Positions 19,599 through 28,562 are shown, counted from the first letter of the stretch. The stretch is 64,000 bases of DNA from Amycolatopsis solani (GCF_033441515.1 NZ_JAWQJT010000002.1:2480001-2544000); one strand, 5' to 3'. Program-made: numbers and translations. Notes: generated by a model not told the origin, from the letters alone.

Positions 19599-20017
19599 TG
19601 GCCCGGCGGCCGAAGTTTTCCGTCGCCCGGATTTCGAGCAACGAACAGAAATTTTTCTGAAACACGTTTCTTTTCCGTCGTGTCCGGCGCCGGGCGGTAA
19701 AGGGTTTCCCTGCGTTCCGCTCTGCTGGTGAAAATATTGCTATCCGGATGGGTGCATTCCGGCCGTGCCGTCGCGGATCGAGGACCCCTATCGGTGCCGA
19801 TCGACCCCGGAATCCGCATGATGAGGGCGTCGGTCGGCCGGGGACTGGTAAGTTGTCCGTGGTACAGGGGGAGTTCCTAAGCGCTGATCCGATACCGCGA
19901 GAAGTGGGATGGCTCTCGCGGAGGTCCGGACGACGTCCGCGGGCGGTGCGGGAGTGGCGGGGACAATGAACTCTCGAAGGGCGAGCCGATCGGGCTGGGT
20001 CGGGAGGGGGATCGCTG
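19599..20017. other. 419-bp intergenic region, AT-richer, regulatory region of StrR-like gene
   Basis: No convincing coding sequence. The first half is unusually AT-rich for the window and holds the short palindromes CAGAAATTTTTCTG (19646-19659) and GAAAC-AC-GTTTC (19659-19670). The second half holds an inverted repeat with 11-bp spacing (separate entry), the palindrome CGGACGACGTCCG (19927-19939) and a GGGAGGGGG ribosome-binding site (20002-20010). Confidence 0.6.
19895..19921. promoter_or_regulatory. Inverted repeat with N11 spacer upstream of StrR-like regulator
   Basis: CCGCGAGA (19895-19902) and TCTCGCGG (19914-19921) are separated by exactly 11 bp. StrR-family activators bind inverted repeats with an 11-bp spacer (known consensus GTTCGActG-N11-CAGTcGAAC). 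The half-site sequence differs, but the spacing agrees, so this may be an autoregulatory site of the downstream gene. Confidence 0.5.
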
Positions 20018-20986
20018 GTGGCGCAATTCCGCGACGCGCACTGGCCTGCCGGGGGAGAACCGGAGCGGGTTTCGATCGATTCGCTGCGGCCTTCGGACTC
20101 GCCCCGGCTCGACGGGGAAAGCACCGAGCACGTCCGGACGCTGGCCGCGTCCGGTGCGTCGCTGCCGCCCATCGTCATCCACCGCGCCACGATGCGGGTC
20201 GTCGACGGGATGCACCGCGTGGGCGCGGCGATCCTGCGCGGTGAGGACGAAATACTCGGTCACTACTACGAAGGCAGCGAAGACGACGCTTTCATCATGG
20301 GCGTCGAGGCGAACATCGCGCACGGTCTTCCGCTGTCCACGGCCGATCGCACCGCGGCGGCCGAGCGCATCATCGTCGCGCGGCCGCAGTGGTCCGATCG
20401 GCGCATCGCCGCCGTCAGCGGGCTCGCCGCGACGACCGTGGGGGCGTTGCGGCGCCGTTCGACCGGGCGGGACGGACAGTCGAACAGCGCGCCGAGGGTC
20501 GGCATCGACGGCCGGGCCCGTCCGTTCGACGCCGCGGCGGGCCGGATCGCCGCCGGCGAGCTGATCACCTCGCGGCCGGACGCGTCGATCCGCGAAATAG
20601 CCGCCGCGGCGGGCATTTCGCCGTCGACGGTCCTCGACGTCCGGCGGCGGCTGCGGAACGGGGAGGACCCGCTCCCGAAGCGCCAGCGGGCGGCGGCGGG
20701 CGCGCCACCGAAACCGGGACAGCACACCGACGCCGGTTCGTCCCGGCAGGTCGTCGCCGAAGTCCAGACCATCATGCGCCGGCTGCGCAAGGATCCGTCG
20801 CTGAGCCTCAACGACGCCGGCCGGATGCTGCTGCGCTGGCTCGACGCGCACAACCCCGCGCTGCGGGACTGGGAGCGGTACCTGAACGTGGTGCCCGCGC
20901 ACAACAAGCGCGCGATCGCCGAGCTGGCCCGGATGAACGCGCTGGTGTGGGAAGAGTTCGCGACTCAGCTCGACTGCGGTTCGTGA
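20018..20986 (+). CDS. StrR/ParB-like pathway-specific activator
   Basis: A 322-residue DNA-binding regulator of the StrR / NovG / glycopeptide Tei15*-Bbr family. The N-terminal ParB-like domain (~15-110) contains LPPIVIHRATMRVVDGMHR and EANIAHGLPLS. Two helix-turn-helix regions follow, near residues 126-147 (WSDRRIAAVSGLAATTVGAL) and 186-210 (IREIAAAAGISPSTVLDVRR). The GTG start follows GGGAGGGGG. Members activate adjacent antibiotic clusters, mostly aminoglycoside, aminocoumarin and glycopeptide ones, so its place at the head of an aromatic polyketide cluster is notable. Likely top-level or parallel activator with the LuxR and SARP proteins. Confidence 0.88.
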   Translation: MAQFRDAHWPAGGEPERVSIDSLRPSDSPRLDGESTEHVRTLAASGASLPPIVIHRATMRVVDGMHRVGAAILRGEDEILGHYYEGSEDDAFIMGVEANIAHGLPLSTADRTAAAERIIVARPQWSDRRIAAVSGLAATTVGALRRRSTGRDGQSNSAPRVGIDGRARPFDAAAGRIAAGELITSRPDASIREIAAAAGISPSTVLDVRRRLRNGEDPLPKRQRAAAGAPPKPGQHTDAGSSRQVVAEVQTIMRRLRKDPSLSLNDAGRMLLRWLDAHNPALRDWERYLNVVPAHNKRAIAELARMNALVWEEFATQLDCGS

Positions 20987-21031
20987 CGGGCGCCGCGGGG
21001 CGCATTCGGTCCTGGGGAGGGAACAGCCGAG

Positions 21032-23722
21032 GTGCAGGCCGTTCAGGTGATGGAAACACTGGAACGCTACCTGGCGTTCGACGCCGACTTCGGGCACCTG
21101 ACCGTGATGGTCAAGGGGGCACCGGCGGCCGGGCAGTCCGTGGTGCACCTGGGGTTCGGGCGGCTCGCGGAGGCGCACGGCGCCCTCGTGCTGGGCACCG
21201 TGACCGGCTACGGCGACGGGGTGCGCGACGTCCTCGACGCACTGCTGCACTCGCTGTCCGGCGCCGCGTTGTCCGGTGAGCAGGCGGCGCGGGTGAAGGA
21301 GTTCCGCCCTCCGGCCGGACCCGCCGCCGGGCGGGCGGTGGGGGGACTGCTGGCGGACCTGGCCGGGGCGCGGCCGATCGTCCTGCTGATCGACGACTTC
21401 CAGTTCGTCGACGTCGAGACCGCGGAAATGCTCGCGTACCTGCGGCGAGGCACCGGGAAGGCGCAGCTGCTGCTCGTGACGACCGAAGCCTGCTGCGCGG
21501 AGGTCAACGGCCCGCACGCGTCCTGGGAGCTCATCCGGTACCCGCACGTTTCGCTTTCGCTTTCCCCGCTGTCCGAGCGGGAGGTGGCCGCGGAGCTGGA
21601 ACGCGGCTGCGGACGCGAGGCGGCGGCCCGGTGCGCGACGACCGTGCACGAGCTGAGCGGTGGCAACCCCGTACTGGTGAACGCGCTCGTCGAAGCCGTC
21701 CGGTCGACCGGCTCCGCCGAAGACCCGGCCTGCCACGAGTACGGGGCAGCCGTGCTCGCGATCCTCGACGGTGTCGATCCGGCGACCGCCGCCGTCGCCC
21801 GCGCGATCGCGGTGCTGGACGCGGACGCCGGCTCCGCGGTGCTGGCGCGGTTCGCCCGGCTCTCCCCGGAGGTCACCGGGCGGGCGCTGGAGTGCCTGGA
21901 CCGGGCCGGGATCACCCGGGCCGGGCGGTTCCGGCACGGCGCCGCACGGGCGGCCCTGCTGGAAAGCATGACGGCGGCGGACCGGGCCGACGCGCACGTC
22001 CGCGCCGCCGAGCTGCTGCACGCCGGCCGGGTGGGCGCGGAAGCCGTCGCCGGGCACCTGGCCGCCGCGGACCGGGTCCCCGGCCCGTGGGCGCTGACGG
22101 AGCTGCTGGACGCGGCGGAGAACGAAATCGAGTGGGGTGACGCCGGTTCCGCGTCGCGGTACCTCGCGCTGGCCCACCGGTACGCCGATGCCGGCCTGCG
22201 GGCCCGGGTGACGCACGCGCTGGCCCGCGCGGGCTGGCGGGCCGGTCCGGCGCGGGCCGCCGAGCACGTGCGTGCCCTGCGTGCCGCGGCCGACGGCGGC
22301 ACGCTGGACGGACCCGGCGCGCGGACCCTGATCCGGTACGCGCTGTGGGACGCCGACGGGGAGACGGCGGCGGCCGCGCTCCGGGTCCTGACCGCCGCCG
22401 GGCTCGACGCCGGCGAGCGCGCCGAGCTGCGGACGGCCTGGATGTGGTGGTACGGCGCGGTACCCCGTGCGGTGCCCGGCGTCGCGGACGACCCGTGGGG
22501 CCGGGCCGTCGAGGCGCTCGAGACGCTGTGGTCCGGCGACGCGAAAGCGGCGTCCGCGGCGGAAACGCTGCTGCGCAACACCAAGCTGGGTGACAGCTCG
22601 CTCGAGCTGGTCGCGACCGCCGTCACCGCGCTGACCATCGCGGGGGAAACCGGGCAGGCCGCCGAGTGGTGCGACCGGTTCCTGGAGACCGCGGCCGAGC
22701 GCGGGGCGGTGACGTGGCAGGCCCTGTTGTCGGTCTTCCGCGCCCGGGTCACCTTCCACCGCGGCGAGCCGGTCCGGGCCGCCGCGCAGGCCGAAGCCGC
22801 GCTGGCGGCGCTCGATCCGCGGGACTGGGGCGCGACGATCGCGGTGCCGGTCGAGACGGCGATCGGGATCAACACCGCCATCGGCCGGAACCTCCACGCG
22901 GCGGAAGCGCTCGAGGTGCCGGTACCGGACGCCGTGTTCACCACGGTCCCCGGGCTGCGGTACCTCTGCGCGCGCGGCCGCCACCACCTCGCCGAAGGGC
23001 GGCTGCTCACCGCGACCAGCGAGTTCGCCCGGTGCGAACGGCTGGCTGTCGAACTGGAGCTGGACCGGCCGGCGTTGGTCCCGTGGCGCACCGGCATGGC
23101 CGAGGCCCGGTTGCGGCTCGGGGACACCGACGTCGCGAGACGGCTGCTGCTCGACCAGCTCGACCGGATCGACGCGGCCGACCGCCGGACGCGCGGCAGC
23201 ACCCTGCTGGTGCTCGCGCGGGTGAGCCGGGCGGCCGAACGGGCGCAGATGCTGGACACCGCGGCGGCCTGCCTCGGCGACGTCGGCGGGCCGGGGGAGC
23301 TGGCCGACCTGGTTTCCGCGTTCACCGACGCGCACGGCGAAGACCGGGGGTGGGAACGGCTGCGGTCCCTCACCGACCCGGCCGCGTTCGACACCCTGGT
23401 CACCGTGGTGTGCCGGCTCCTGCAGGCCCGGGGCGACTTCACCCGGGCGCGCACGGCGTCCGCCCGTGCGTCCGGTGCGGCCGACGACCGGGCGGGACGG
23501 GCGGTGCGGCCCGCCCCGCCGGGCCGGCTCAGCGACGCCGAACGGAGAGTCGCGGAGCTGGCCGCGGGCGGGCACTCCAACCGCGAGATCGGGCGCCGGC
23601 TCCACGTCACCGTGTCCACGGTGGAGCAGCACCTGACGAACGTGTACCGCAAGCTCGGCGTCGACGGACGCGCACACCTGCCCTCGGGCCTGGCCGGGCG
23701 GGACGGCGGGGAACGCCGGTAG
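21032..23722 (+). CDS. Large LuxR-type (LAL-like) regulator with degenerate Walker A
   Basis: An 896-residue regulator with the LAL layout: an N-terminal NTPase-like domain, a long helical repeat middle (~330-800) and a C-terminal LuxR helix-turn-helix (~830-885, LSDAERRVAELAAGGHSNRE then VSTVEQHLTNVYRKLGV). The Walker A position reads GAPAAGQS (residues 29-36), with Gln where the catalytic Lys should be; Walker B, PIVLLIDD, is intact. It may therefore bind but not hydrolyse ATP, or have lost nucleotide control. The GTG start follows GGGGAGGG. It lies between the StrR-like and SARP genes and likely participates in cluster activation. Confidence 0.86.
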   Translation: MQAVQVMETLERYLAFDADFGHLTVMVKGAPAAGQSVVHLGFGRLAEAHGALVLGTVTGYGDGVRDVLDALLHSLSGAALSGEQAARVKEFRPPAGPAAGRAVGGLLADLAGARPIVLLIDDFQFVDVETAEMLAYLRRGTGKAQLLLVTTEACCAEVNGPHASWELIRYPHVSLSLSPLSEREVAAELERGCGREAAARCATTVHELSGGNPVLVNALVEAVRSTGSAEDPACHEYGAAVLAILDGVDPATAAVARAIAVLDADAGSAVLARFARLSPEVTGRALECLDRAGITRAGRFRHGAARAALLESMTAADRADAHVRAAELLHAGRVGAEAVAGHLAAADRVPGPWALTELLDAAENEIEWGDAGSASRYLALAHRYADAGLRARVTHALARAGWRAGPARAAEHVRALRAAADGGTLDGPGARTLIRYALWDADGETAAAALRVLTAAGLDAGERAELRTAWMWWYGAVPRAVPGVADDPWGRAVEALETLWSGDAKAASAAETLLRNTKLGDSSLELVATAVTALTIAGETGQAAEWCDRFLETAAERGAVTWQALLSVFRARVTFHRGEPVRAAAQAEAALAALDPRDWGATIAVPVETAIGINTAIGRNLHAAEALEVPVPDAVFTTVPGLRYLCARGRHHLAEGRLLTATSEFARCERLAVELELDRPALVPWRTGMAEARLRLGDTDVARRLLLDQLDRIDAADRRTRGSTLLVLARVSRAAERAQMLDTAAACLGDVGGPGELADLVSAFTDAHGEDRGWERLRSLTDPAAFDTLVTVVCRLLQARGDFTRARTASARASGAADDRAGRAVRPAPPGRLSDAERRVAELAAGGHSNREIGRRLHVTVSTVEQHLTNVYRKLGVDGRAHLPSGLAGRDGGERR

Positions 23723-23752
23723 GGGTTGGCACCGGCGCCGGTCGTTCCTAGC

Positions 23753-23786
23753 CTCGTCCGGCGAAGGGGAGCCCGGCCGGGACGAG
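23753..23786. promoter_or_regulatory. Inverted repeat upstream of SARP gene
   Basis: CTCGTCC (23753-23759) and GGACGAG (23780-23786) are separated by 20 bp in the gap between the LuxR-type gene and the SARP gene. It could be an operator or part of a terminator for the preceding gene. No T-tract follows. Confidence 0.4.
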
Positions 23787-23829
23787 CCGTCCGCCGGGTG
23801 GGTGCAACCGAGGACAAGGGGGATGGGCC

Positions 23830-24624
23830 GTGCTCGACATTCGTGTGCTGGGACCGATGACCGTGACGGGGCGCTCCGGCGCCGCCGCGCCGACGGCGCG
23901 CAAGCCGCGGCAGGTGCTCGCGCTGCTGGTGCTGGGGGAGGGGGAAGTCCTGTCCGTCGACTCGATCGTGCGGGAGCTCTGGGACGGGCAGCCGCCGAAG
24001 AGCGTTCTGACCACGGTCCAGACCTACGTGATGCTGATCCGGCGGCTGCTGTCCGCGGGTCTCGGGATGACCGGCGCCGAGGTCGCCCGGCGCGCGCTGA
24101 TCACCCGGAACAGCGGCTACCTGCTGACGCTGCCGGACGCCGGTGTCGACCTGCGCGCGTACCGCTCGCTGGAACGCGAAGGCATGCGCGCGTTCGAGAG
24201 GAGGGACGACGAACGGGCGGTGCGCCTCTTCGACGACGCGCTCGGGCTGTGGCGCGGCCGCGCTTTCGCCGACGTCGAACTGGGCGGCGTGCTGGGGCCC
24301 GAGGTCGCCGGGCTCGAGCAGTCGCGCCTGACGCTGAAGGAGTGCCGCATCGAGGCGGAGCTGCGGCGGGGCCGGCACCGCGAGATGTTGAGCGAGCTCA
24401 CCGTGCTCACCGCGCAGAACAGCTACAACGAGAACCTCCACGCGCTGTACATGCTGGCCCTGCACCGGTCCGGGCACCGGGGCCGGGCCCTGCAGACCTA
24501 CCACGACCTCCGGGCCCAGATGATCGGCGAACTGGGGGTCGAGCCCTCGCGCCGGGTGCAGCAGCTGCACCAGGCGGTGCTGACCGGTGCCGCGGCGGCG
24601 GAACCGCCGGCGCCGGCGGGCTGA
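23830..24624 (+). CDS. SARP-family transcriptional activator
   Basis: A 264-residue Streptomyces antibiotic regulatory protein with the compact ActII-ORF4/DnrI layout: an N-terminal OmpR-type winged helix (~1-95, KPRQVLALLVL and SVDSIVRELW) and a bacterial transcriptional activation domain (~100-250, with ELTVLTAQNSYNENLHALYM and QTYHDLRAQM). There is no NB-ARC or TPR extension. SARPs bind direct heptameric repeats spaced 11 or 22 bp upstream of biosynthetic promoters. A matching array lies at 25476-25528, so it probably drives the ketoreductase and/or methyltransferase promoters. GTG start after AAGGGGG. Confidence 0.94.
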   Translation: MLDIRVLGPMTVTGRSGAAAPTARKPRQVLALLVLGEGEVLSVDSIVRELWDGQPPKSVLTTVQTYVMLIRRLLSAGLGMTGAEVARRALITRNSGYLLTLPDAGVDLRAYRSLEREGMRAFERRDDERAVRLFDDALGLWRGRAFADVELGGVLGPEVAGLEQSRLTLKECRIEAELRRGRHREMLSELTVLTAQNSYNENLHALYMLALHRSGHRGRALQTYHDLRAQMIGELGVEPSRRVQQLHQAVLTGAAAAEPPAPAG

Positions 24625-24648
24625 GCCGGCGCCGGGCGGTCGCGGGGG

Positions 24649-25434
24649 TCAGTAGTTCCCGAGGCCCCCGCACACGTTCAGCGCTTGCGCGGTCACCACG
24701 GCCGCTTCGTCGCCGGCCAGGTAGTCCACCATGGCGGCGACCTCGGCCGGGGTGCCGTAGCGGCCCAGCGGGATCTTGGCGTTGAACTTGGCCAGTACGT
24801 CCTCTTCGGACACTTCCCAGATGTTCGCGTAGGTGGCCCGCACCCGTTCGGCCATCGGCGTCTCGACGTAGCCGGGGCAGACGGCGTTGACCGTGATGCC
24901 CGTCTTGGCCAGTTCGAGCCCCAGCGCCTTGGTGAAGCCGACGACGCCGTGCTTCGAAGCGGAGTAGGGCGCGCCGAGGACGACGCCCTGCTTGCCGCCG
25001 GTCGACGCGATGTTGATGACGCGCCCGCGACCGAGGCCGAGCATGCCGCCGTCGGTGAGAACGCGTTTGGTCACCGAGAAAACGCTGTTGAGGTTGACGT
25101 TCACGACGTCGAGCCACAGCTCGTCCGGCAGGTTCGCGGTCACCCCGCCGCCGCTGCGCCCCGCGTTGTTCACCAGCACCGAGATCGGGCCGAACCGGGT
25201 CCGCGCCGCTTCGACCAGCCGGTCGACCTGGGCGGCGTCGGTCACGTCGCAGACCGCGCCGTCGGCCGCGTGGCCGTCGGCCCGCATGCTCTTCACCGTC
25301 GCTTCGACGGCCGCTCCGTCCCGGCCGCAGACGAAGACCCGATGCCCGCTCCTGGCCAGGCGCTCCGCCGTGGCCCGTCCGATACCGCTCGTGGCGCCGG
25401 TGATCAGCGAAACCCGGCCGTGTTCCTTCGGCAT
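24649..25434 (-). CDS. Type II polyketide C9 ketoreductase (ActIII-like)
   Basis: A 261-residue short-chain dehydrogenase, the same length as actinorhodin ActIII and close to it throughout. It has TGATSGIGR (NADPH-binding), the catalytic Ser144 in NIASTGGKQG, Tyr157 and Lys161 in APYSASKHG, and the ActIII-type C-terminus NVCGGLGNY. It reduces the C9 ketone of the nascent octaketide. The PGG motif at 94-96 that influences stereochemistry in ActIII is SGG here (Ser94). It is the only biosynthetic gene on the minus strand of the core cluster and is divergent from the first methyltransferase gene. The shared 151-bp region carries SARP-type repeats. Confidence 0.95.
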   Translation of the reverse strand: MPKEHGRVSLITGATSGIGRATAERLARSGHRVFVCGRDGAAVEATVKSMRADGHAADGAVCDVTDAAQVDRLVEAARTRFGPISVLVNNAGRSGGGVTANLPDELWLDVVNVNLNSVFSVTKRVLTDGGMLGLGRGRVINIASTGGKQGVVLGAPYSASKHGVVGFTKALGLELAKTGITVNAVCPGYVETPMAERVRATYANIWEVSEEDVLAKFNAKIPLGRYGTPAEVAAMVDYLAGDEAAVVTAQALNVCGGLGNY

Positions 25435-25475
25435 GAATCCTCCCTGTGTGGTCGCCCGCCCATGGTGATCCAGGC

Positions 25476-25528
25476 TTCTCGAACCGGCACCGGATCGTTC
25501 TCGAACCCTTTTCGCGCGCGTCTCGAAA
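25476..25528. promoter_or_regulatory. Three 22-bp-spaced direct repeats, candidate SARP binding array
   Basis: TTCTCGAAC at 25476-25484 and 25498-25506 and GTCTCGAAA at 25520-25528 repeat at exactly 22 bp. An additional partial copy, TTTTCGCGC, lies at 25509-25517 (11-bp offset). On the minus strand the units read GTTCGAGAA. Direct repeats containing TCGA at 11/22-bp steps are the hallmark of SARP operators such as those of ActII-ORF4 and DnrI. The array lies 42-94 bp upstream of the ketoreductase start and 58-110 bp upstream of the methyltransferase start. Confidence 0.85.
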
Positions 25529-25585
25529 TCGCCCGGTTGACGAAAATTCCACGATTCCTGTAGCGCGCGGGTGCCCACTGGGGCG

Positions 25586-26614
25586 ATGACGATTCAGGAA
25601 GAGGACATTCCCGGCCACGACGCGGTCATCGGGGTGCGTGAGCTCGCGCTGGGGGCGGCGGGCGCGTCGGCACTGCGGGCCGCGGCGCGGATCGGGGTCG
25701 CCGAAGCGCTGGGTTCGCGGCCCCGGACGGCCGCGGACCTGGCCGGCGAACTCGGGGTGGACCCGGAGGTGCTGGGGCGCGTGCTGCGCGCGCTCGAACA
25801 GTACGGCGTCTTCGCCCGGACGCCGGAGGGGTACGTGCACACGCCGTCGTCGCGGCTGCTGCGGGAGGACGATCCGCGCAGCCTCAAGTTCTACGTGCAG
25901 TGGGTGACCGAGCCGTGGACGTGGGAGCTCTGGCCGCACCTCGACGCGGCGACCCGCGCCGGGCGGGGCGGGTTCGACGAGCGGTACGGCGCGGACTTCT
26001 TCACCCACCTGCACCGCACGTGGCCGGAGTCCGCGACCGTGTTCGACCGCGCCCAGACCGAGCTGAGCAGGCTGGCGGCCGACGCGGTCGCGGACGCGCT
26101 CGACCTGCGCGGGGTGGGCACGCTCGCCGACGTCGCCGGCGGCCGCGGGTACACCCTGGCGACCCTGCTGGAGCGGAACCCCCAGCTGCACGGGACGCTG
26201 CTCGACCTGCCGCCCGTCGTGGCCGAGGCCGACGGACGGCTGCGCGACGGCGGGCCGCTCGCGTCGCGGGCCCGGCTGGTCGGCGGCGACTGCCTCGAGG
26301 AGATCCCGGTCGAGGCGGACGTGTACCTGTTCAAGAACATCCTCGAATGGGCCGACGAGAAGTCGGTGGCCGCGTTGCGCAACGCGGCGCGGGCGGGCCG
26401 CGGCGACAGTCGGTTCCTCGTCATCACCAACCTCATCGACGGCAGCCCGGAGATCCGGTTCACCACCGGGACCGACCTGCTTTTCCTGCTCAACTCCGAC
26501 GGCCGGAAGCACACGAAGGAAACCATCACGAAGGTGGTGCGGGACGCGGGTCTCCGGGTGGTCGGCATGCGGCCGGTGAATTCCTACCTGCACCTCTTGG
26601 AAGCGGCGCCGTGA
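25586..26614 (+). CDS. O-methyltransferase-fold protein lacking the catalytic His (RdmB/DnrK-like possibility)
   Basis: A 342-residue protein of the small-molecule O-methyltransferase family: N-terminal dimerisation winged helix (~25-95) and Rossmann domain with motif I LADVAGGRGYTLATLL (~180-195), adequate for SAM binding. The position of the usual catalytic His in the HDW motif reads KNILEWAD, with Glu254 in place of His. Anthracycline enzymes of this fold such as DnrK and RdmB also lack that His and include a decarboxylase/hydroxylase, so this protein may not be a simple methyltransferase. The GTG at 25571 is an alternative start. It is divergent from the ketoreductase gene. Confidence 0.85.
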   Translation: MTIQEEDIPGHDAVIGVRELALGAAGASALRAAARIGVAEALGSRPRTAADLAGELGVDPEVLGRVLRALEQYGVFARTPEGYVHTPSSRLLREDDPRSLKFYVQWVTEPWTWELWPHLDAATRAGRGGFDERYGADFFTHLHRTWPESATVFDRAQTELSRLAADAVADALDLRGVGTLADVAGGRGYTLATLLERNPQLHGTLLDLPPVVAEADGRLRDGGPLASRARLVGGDCLEEIPVEADVYLFKNILEWADEKSVAALRNAARAGRGDSRFLVITNLIDGSPEIRFTTGTDLLFLLNSDGRKHTKETITKVVRDAGLRVVGMRPVNSYLHLLEAAP

Positions 26615-26726
26615 CGGTCCGCTCGACGATTTCTCCAGCTGCGCCCGTGGTCCGGTTTTAAGGCGATTCGAGCAGACCCCAATAGGTTCACTTCGCGAGG
26701 ACGCGGAGATTGCGGAGGGAAAAACG

Positions 26727-28562
26727 ATGTGCGGTATCACTGGCTGGGTCTCGTTCGGCCGGGACCTGAGCGGGCAGGCGTCCGTGCTGGACGCCATGAC
26801 CGCGACGATGGCCTGCCGGGGCCCGGACGCGTCGGGCACGTGGCTCACCGCGCACGCCGCGCTGGGCCACCGCCGGCTCGCGGTGATCGACCTGCCCGGC
26901 GGGGTGCAGCCGATGGTCGCGGAGACCGCGGACGGCCCGGTCACGCTGGTCTACTCCGGCGAAACCTACAACTTCACCGAACTGCGCGACGAGCTGCGCC
27001 GGCGCGGCGCGGTGTTCCGTACGGACTCCGACACCGAGGTGGTCCTGCGCGGCTACCTGGAATGGGGCGAGGCGGTCGTCGACCACCTCAACGGCATGTA
27101 CGGCTTCGCGATCTGGGACGGCCGCACCGGGAAGCTGGTGATGGTCCGGGACCGGATGGGGATCAAGCCCTTCTACTACTACCCGACCGAAGACGGCGTG
27201 CTGTTCGGCTCCGAGCCGAAGGCCGTGCTGGCCCACCCGCTCGCCGACCACGTGGTCGGCATCGACGGCCTGCGCGAGATCCTCACCTTCGCGAAGACGC
27301 CCGGCCGCGCGATCTGGGAGGGCCTGCGCGAGCTGCCGCCCGGGCACCTCGCCGTGCTCGACCGCGGCGGGCTGCGCGAAAAGCGGTACTGGCAGCTGGA
27401 GGCCGGCGAGCACCGGGACGACGAGCAGGCCACCGTCGCGCACGTGCGCGAGCTGCTCGACGACATCATCCGGCGGCAGCTGGTCGCCGACGTGCCGCGG
27501 TGCACCCTGCTGTCCGGCGGGCTCGACTCGTCCGTCATGACCGCGCTGGCCGCCCGCGAACTCGGGCGCCAGGGCGAAGCCGTGCACAGCTTCTCGGTCG
27601 ACTTCGCCGCCCAGGCCGAGAACCTCCGGGCGAACGAGATCTCGCCGACGCACGACGCGCCGTACGTGCACGCGCTCGCGGAGCACGTCGGCGCCGAGCA
27701 CCGGGACATCGTCCTGGACGGTGCCGCGCTGTCGGATCCCGCGGTGCGGGTCGCGTCGGTGGGTGCCCGGGACTTCCCCGGCGCGTTCGGCGACCGCGAC
27801 AACTCGCTTTACCTGCTGTTCAAGGCGATCCGGGAGCAGTCGACGGTGGCGTTGTCGGGCGAATCCGCGGACGAGGTGTTCGGCGGCTACCCGTGGCTGC
27901 ACAACGAAGCCGCCCGCACCACCGAAGGCTTTCCCTGGCTGGGCAACCGGAACTCCCCGCTGCGGGCCACCGGCCTGCTCGACGCGGGGCTCGTCCGCGA
28001 GCTCGACCTGGACGCCTACGTGGCGGACCAGTACCGCAGCGCGCTGGCCGCGGTGCCCCGCACCGGCGCGGAAACCGGGCTGGAGCGGCGGATGCGCGAG
28101 CTGTGCCACCTCGCGCTGACCCGCGTGCTGCCGATCATGCTGGACCGCAAGGACCGGATTTCGATGGCCGTGGGCCTCGAGGTGCGGGTGCCCTTCTGCG
28201 ACCACCGGCTGGCGCAGTACGTGTTCACCACGCCGTGGTCGCTGAAGACCTACGACGGCCGGGAGAAGAGCATCCTGCGGGGCGCCGCCCGCGACGTGCT
28301 GCCGGACGTGGTCGCCGACCGGAAGAAGAGCGGCTACCCGGGCAGCTTCGACCCGGGCTACCTGAGCGCCGTCCAGGCCCAGGTGCGGGACCGCGTCGAA
28401 GGCGATCACCCCGTCCTCGGCCTGCACGACCGCGCCGCGGTGCTGGCGGCCGCCGAGGTGCCCGCCGGCGCGATCACCCCCGCGCAGCGCTTCGGGCTCG
28501 AGCGGTTCCTGGACTTCGCCACCTGGCTGGACATCCGCGGCCCGCGGATCAAGCTCCCGTGA
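26727..28562 (+). CDS. Asparagine synthetase-like glutamine amidotransferase
   Basis: A 611-residue AsnB-type enzyme. The class II glutaminase domain begins [10 protein letters not shown], leaving Cys2 as N-terminal nucleophile after Met removal. The synthetase domain has the pyrophosphate loop [10 protein letters not shown] (~265) and [14 protein letters not shown]. In aromatic polyketide clusters such enzymes convert a carboxyl group to a carboxamide (for example OxyD in oxytetracycline and homologues in pentangular clusters), at the expense of Gln and ATP. Its place between a methyltransferase and the KS genes argues for a tailoring role. A starter-unit role is possible, but no OxyP-like acyltransferase is seen. 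GGAGGG precedes the ATG. Confidence 0.93.
   Translation: MCGITGWVSFGRDLSGQASVLDAMTATMACRGPDASGTWLTAHAALGHRRLAVIDLPGGVQPMVAETADGPVTLVYSGETYNFTELRDELRRRGAVFRTDSDTEVVLRGYLEWGEAVVDHLNGMYGFAIWDGRTGKLVMVRDRMGIKPFYYYPTEDGVLFGSEPKAVLAHPLADHVVGIDGLREILTFAKTPGRAIWEGLRELPPGHLAVLDRGGLREKRYWQLEAGEHRDDEQATVAHVRELLDDIIRRQLVADVPRCTLLSGGLDSSVMTALAARELGRQGEAVHSFSVDFAAQAENLRANEISPTHDAPYVHALAEHVGAEHRDIVLDGAALSDPAVRVASVGARDFPGAFGDRDNSLYLLFKAIREQSTVALSGESADEVFGGYPWLHNEAARTTEGFPWLGNRNSPLRATGLLDAGLVRELDLDAYVADQYRSALAAVPRTGAETGLERRMRELCHLALTRVLPIMLDRKDRISMAVGLEVRVPFCDHRLAQYVFTTPWSLKTYDGREKSILRGAARDVLPDVVADRKKSGYPGSFDPGYLSAVQAQVRDRVEGDHPVLGLHDRAAVLAAAEVPAGAITPAQRFGLERFLDFATWLDIRGPRIKLP

Noticed and set aside
19877..23677. 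A 1266-codon minus-strand frame opposite the StrR-like and LuxR-type genes
   Set aside because: Arg/Gly/Pro-rich with no family likeness. It is antisense to two well-supported regulators with proper starts and conserved domains.
26727..28562. OxyD-style malonamate starter system for a tetracycline-type product
   Set aside because: No OxyP-like acyltransferase is present, and the KR, didomain aromatase and ActIV-like cyclase point to an octaketide. The amidotransferase is more likely a tailoring enzyme, though a starter role is not excluded.
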